Below are positions 6,287 to 8,697 of a DNA stretch of 8,697 nucleotides, piece after piece. The translations under genes were made by a program, and so were the position numbers. The DNA comes from Gammaproteobacteria bacterium. Lineage in GTDB: Bacteria > Pseudomonadota > Gammaproteobacteria > Thiohalospirales > Thiohalospiraceae. Position 1 is the first letter of the stretch. Every line of letters starts with the position of its first letter. Location: the NCBI GenBank assembly GCA_014762485.1, contig JABURU010000122.1:1-8697 (forward strand), given 5' to 3'. The notes under the pieces are model-generated. The model made no database searches, was not told where the DNA came from, and was given only the letters and a program-made list of their open reading frames with translations.

Positions 6287-6955
6287 CTACTTTCTCTTAA
6301 TGATGACCACGTGGCGATCGGCATCCAGATCCGGAACTTGTAACTGCTCCACAGAAATGAGTTCAAAGCCTGCGGGAATCGCGTCCAGTTCGGCCACCGG
6401 GTAGACCCCTTTCATCGCCAGGTTGACCCCATCGTCCAGCAGCAGGTGCGAGGTCGATTCCAGCATCCCCGCCAGGCTAGAGTAGGCGCGGGAGACAACG
6501 GTATTAAACAGCTGCTCAGGCTGATACTCTTCCACTCGCTCGTGGACCACCTCCATATTATCGAGCTTCAGATCGGTCTTGGCCTGCTGCAGGAAGCGGG
6601 TCTTTTTCGAGTTGCTATCCAACAACACAAACTCGCAATCCGGCATCGTCAGCGCCAACGGGATACCTGGTAGACCGGCACCGCTACCCACATCAATAAT
6701 ACGCTTACCTTCAACAAAAGGCAGGATCGCCAGGCTATCAAACACGTGACGTGTCAACATCTGCTCGGGCTTACGCACCGCGGTGAGGTTATAAACCCGG
6801 TTCCACTTGGAAAGCAGATCCAGATAGTCGAGCATGCCATTGGCCGCCTCATCAGAGACCTGGATGCCCATTTTCTCCAGCCCGTGATAGAGCTCATGTA
6901 TCAGGCTGGTAACGGGTTTGTCCTTTTGCTTGTTTCTACGGTTACCGTATAACAT
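6287..6955 (-). CDS. rsmG: 16S rRNA (guanine-527-N7) methyltransferase RsmG
   Basis: RsmG (GidB) uses S-adenosylmethionine to methylate N7 of G527 in the 530 loop of 16S rRNA; loss of it gives low-level streptomycin resistance in other bacteria. With the ATG at 6953-6955 the product is 222 aa (E. coli 207). Visible motifs include WNRVYNLTAVR, then RHVFDSL, the SAM-binding loop IDVGSGAGLPGIPLA, the strand FVLLDSNSKKTRFL, the VVSRAYSSL segment, and the C-terminal RHVVIIKRK. A longer frame opens at a TTG at 7003, but the added residues (LLALTPPCRFF) do not look like the family and there is no SD, so I reject it. The ATG chosen has only a weak AGG 9 nt upstream. The stop is TAG. Confidence 0.95.
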   Translation of the reverse strand: MLYGNRRNKQKDKPVTSLIHELYHGLEKMGIQVSDEAANGMLDYLDLLSKWNRVYNLTAVRKPEQMLTRHVFDSLAILPFVEGKRIIDVGSGAGLPGIPLALTMPDCEFVLLDSNSKKTRFLQQAKTDLKLDNMEVVHERVEEYQPEQLFNTVVSRAYSSLAGMLESTSHLLLDDGVNLAMKGVYPVAELDAIPAGFELISVEQLQVPDLDADRHVVIIKRK

Positions 6956-6965
6956 GACCGGCGAC

Positions 6966-7091
6966 CTAAAAAACCGGCAGGGCGGGGTTAACGCCAATAA
7001 CAAACAACTGACTGAAGAGATCAGCGTACTGATTAGTATTCATTTGTTTTATTCCATTTTCCATGACTGTGCGCTCTTCTAAAGAGAGCAT
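6966..7091 (-). CDS. Possible small ORF of 41 aa between mnmG and rsmG
   Basis: I do not recognise this product. An ATG at 7089-7091 opens 41 codons ending in TAG at 6966-6968, 10 nt before the rsmG ATG and in another frame. A GGGAGGG purine run lies 9-10 nt upstream, better than the SD of rsmG itself. The N-terminal half is polar (LSLEERTVMENG), and the C-terminal half is rich in hydrophobic residues (LFSQLFVIGVNPALPVF). Two further in-frame ATG codons (codons 10 and 17) give shorter versions. Its stop lies close enough to rsmG for translational coupling or a leader-peptide role. Against it: it is short, has no known relative to my knowledge, and a 41-codon open frame arises easily by chance. 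Confidence 0.3.
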   Translation of the reverse strand: MLSLEERTVMENGIKQMNTNQYADLFSQLFVIGVNPALPVF

Positions 7092-7101
7092 AACGCGTTT
7101 C

Positions 7102-7119
7102 CCTCCCTTAGCTAGGAGG
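7102..7119 (-). promoter_or_regulatory. Small hairpin covering the SD of the 41-aa ORF
   Basis: In the transcript CCTCC pairs with GGAGG across an eight-base loop (five Watson-Crick pairs, plus a possible U-G closing pair). The 3' arm is the SD-like GGAGG lying 10 nt before the ATG at 7091. Folding would hide this SD, so translation could be switched by anything that opens the stem. The pairing is seen; regulation is inferred. Confidence 0.35.
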
Positions 7120-7161
7120 TGTAATAGTTTTTAACAAAATTGAATAAAAGCACCGCAATCA

Positions 7162-8697
<1,536 letters not shown>

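Noticed and set aside
6306..6315. CACGTG core inside rsmG, checked as a parS site
   Set aside because: The flanking bases do not match the TGTTT/AAACA arms of parS, so only the 6-bp core is shared. Another CACGTG near 6743 fails in the same way.
6956..7003. TTG-started N-terminal extension of rsmG
   Set aside because: The 16 extra residues do not resemble RsmG, the start codon is TTG with no SD, and the segment overlaps the separate small ORF. The ATG at 6955 is preferred.

Overview
The window is the near-origin housekeeping block of a free-living, non-enteric gammaproteobacterium, and every gene reads leftward on the minus strand. In transcription order (right to left) it holds mnmG (3' part only), a possible tiny ORF, rsmG, parA (soj), parB (spo0J), then the F1Fo ATP synthase operon atpI-atpB-atpE-atpF-atpH-atpA and the first codons of atpG. 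The order mnmG-rsmG-parA-parB-atpI is that of Pseudomonas-like and many marine gammaproteobacteria; Escherichia coli lacks chromosomal parAB here. Protein lengths and residues (AtpA 513 aa, AtpH 177 aa, AtpF 156 aa, AtpE with a carboxylate Asp) closely follow the gammaproteobacterial families. I cannot name the genus; the orders Cellvibrionales, Pseudomonadales and Alteromonadales would all fit.

Right part (about 6290-8697): two RNA-modifying enzymes. MnmG, with MnmE, modifies the wobble uridine of certain tRNAs; RsmG methylates G527 of 16S rRNA. The 206-base gap between them is unusual for this gene pair. It holds a 41-codon open frame with a purine-rich Shine-Dalgarno (SD) sequence that a small hairpin could mask, and an 8-bp inverted repeat spans the mnmG stop codon.

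Middle part (4246-6286): the parAB chromosome segregation pair, preceded by a short leader with a compact hairpin against the parA SD. No consensus parS site is visible in the window. The 235-base gap between parB and atpI holds a 32-bp AT-rich block, a 10-bp palindrome, and a near-consensus sigma70 promoter (TTGACC, 17 bp, TATACT) placed to drive the atp operon, followed by a leader of about 60 nt with its own hairpin.

Left part (1-4245): the Fo genes (a, c, b) come first, then the F1 genes (delta, alpha, gamma), with short gaps and good SD sequences. A 31-base pure A/T tract, U-rich in the mRNA, lies just upstream of the atpE SD. It sits where E. coli has a translational enhancer that raises c-subunit output.

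I see no mobile element, tRNA, rRNA, CRISPR array or defence system, and no new multi-gene system. The points worth a second look are small: the sORF and hairpin between mnmG and rsmG, the leader hairpins, and the intergenic signals around parB/atpI.
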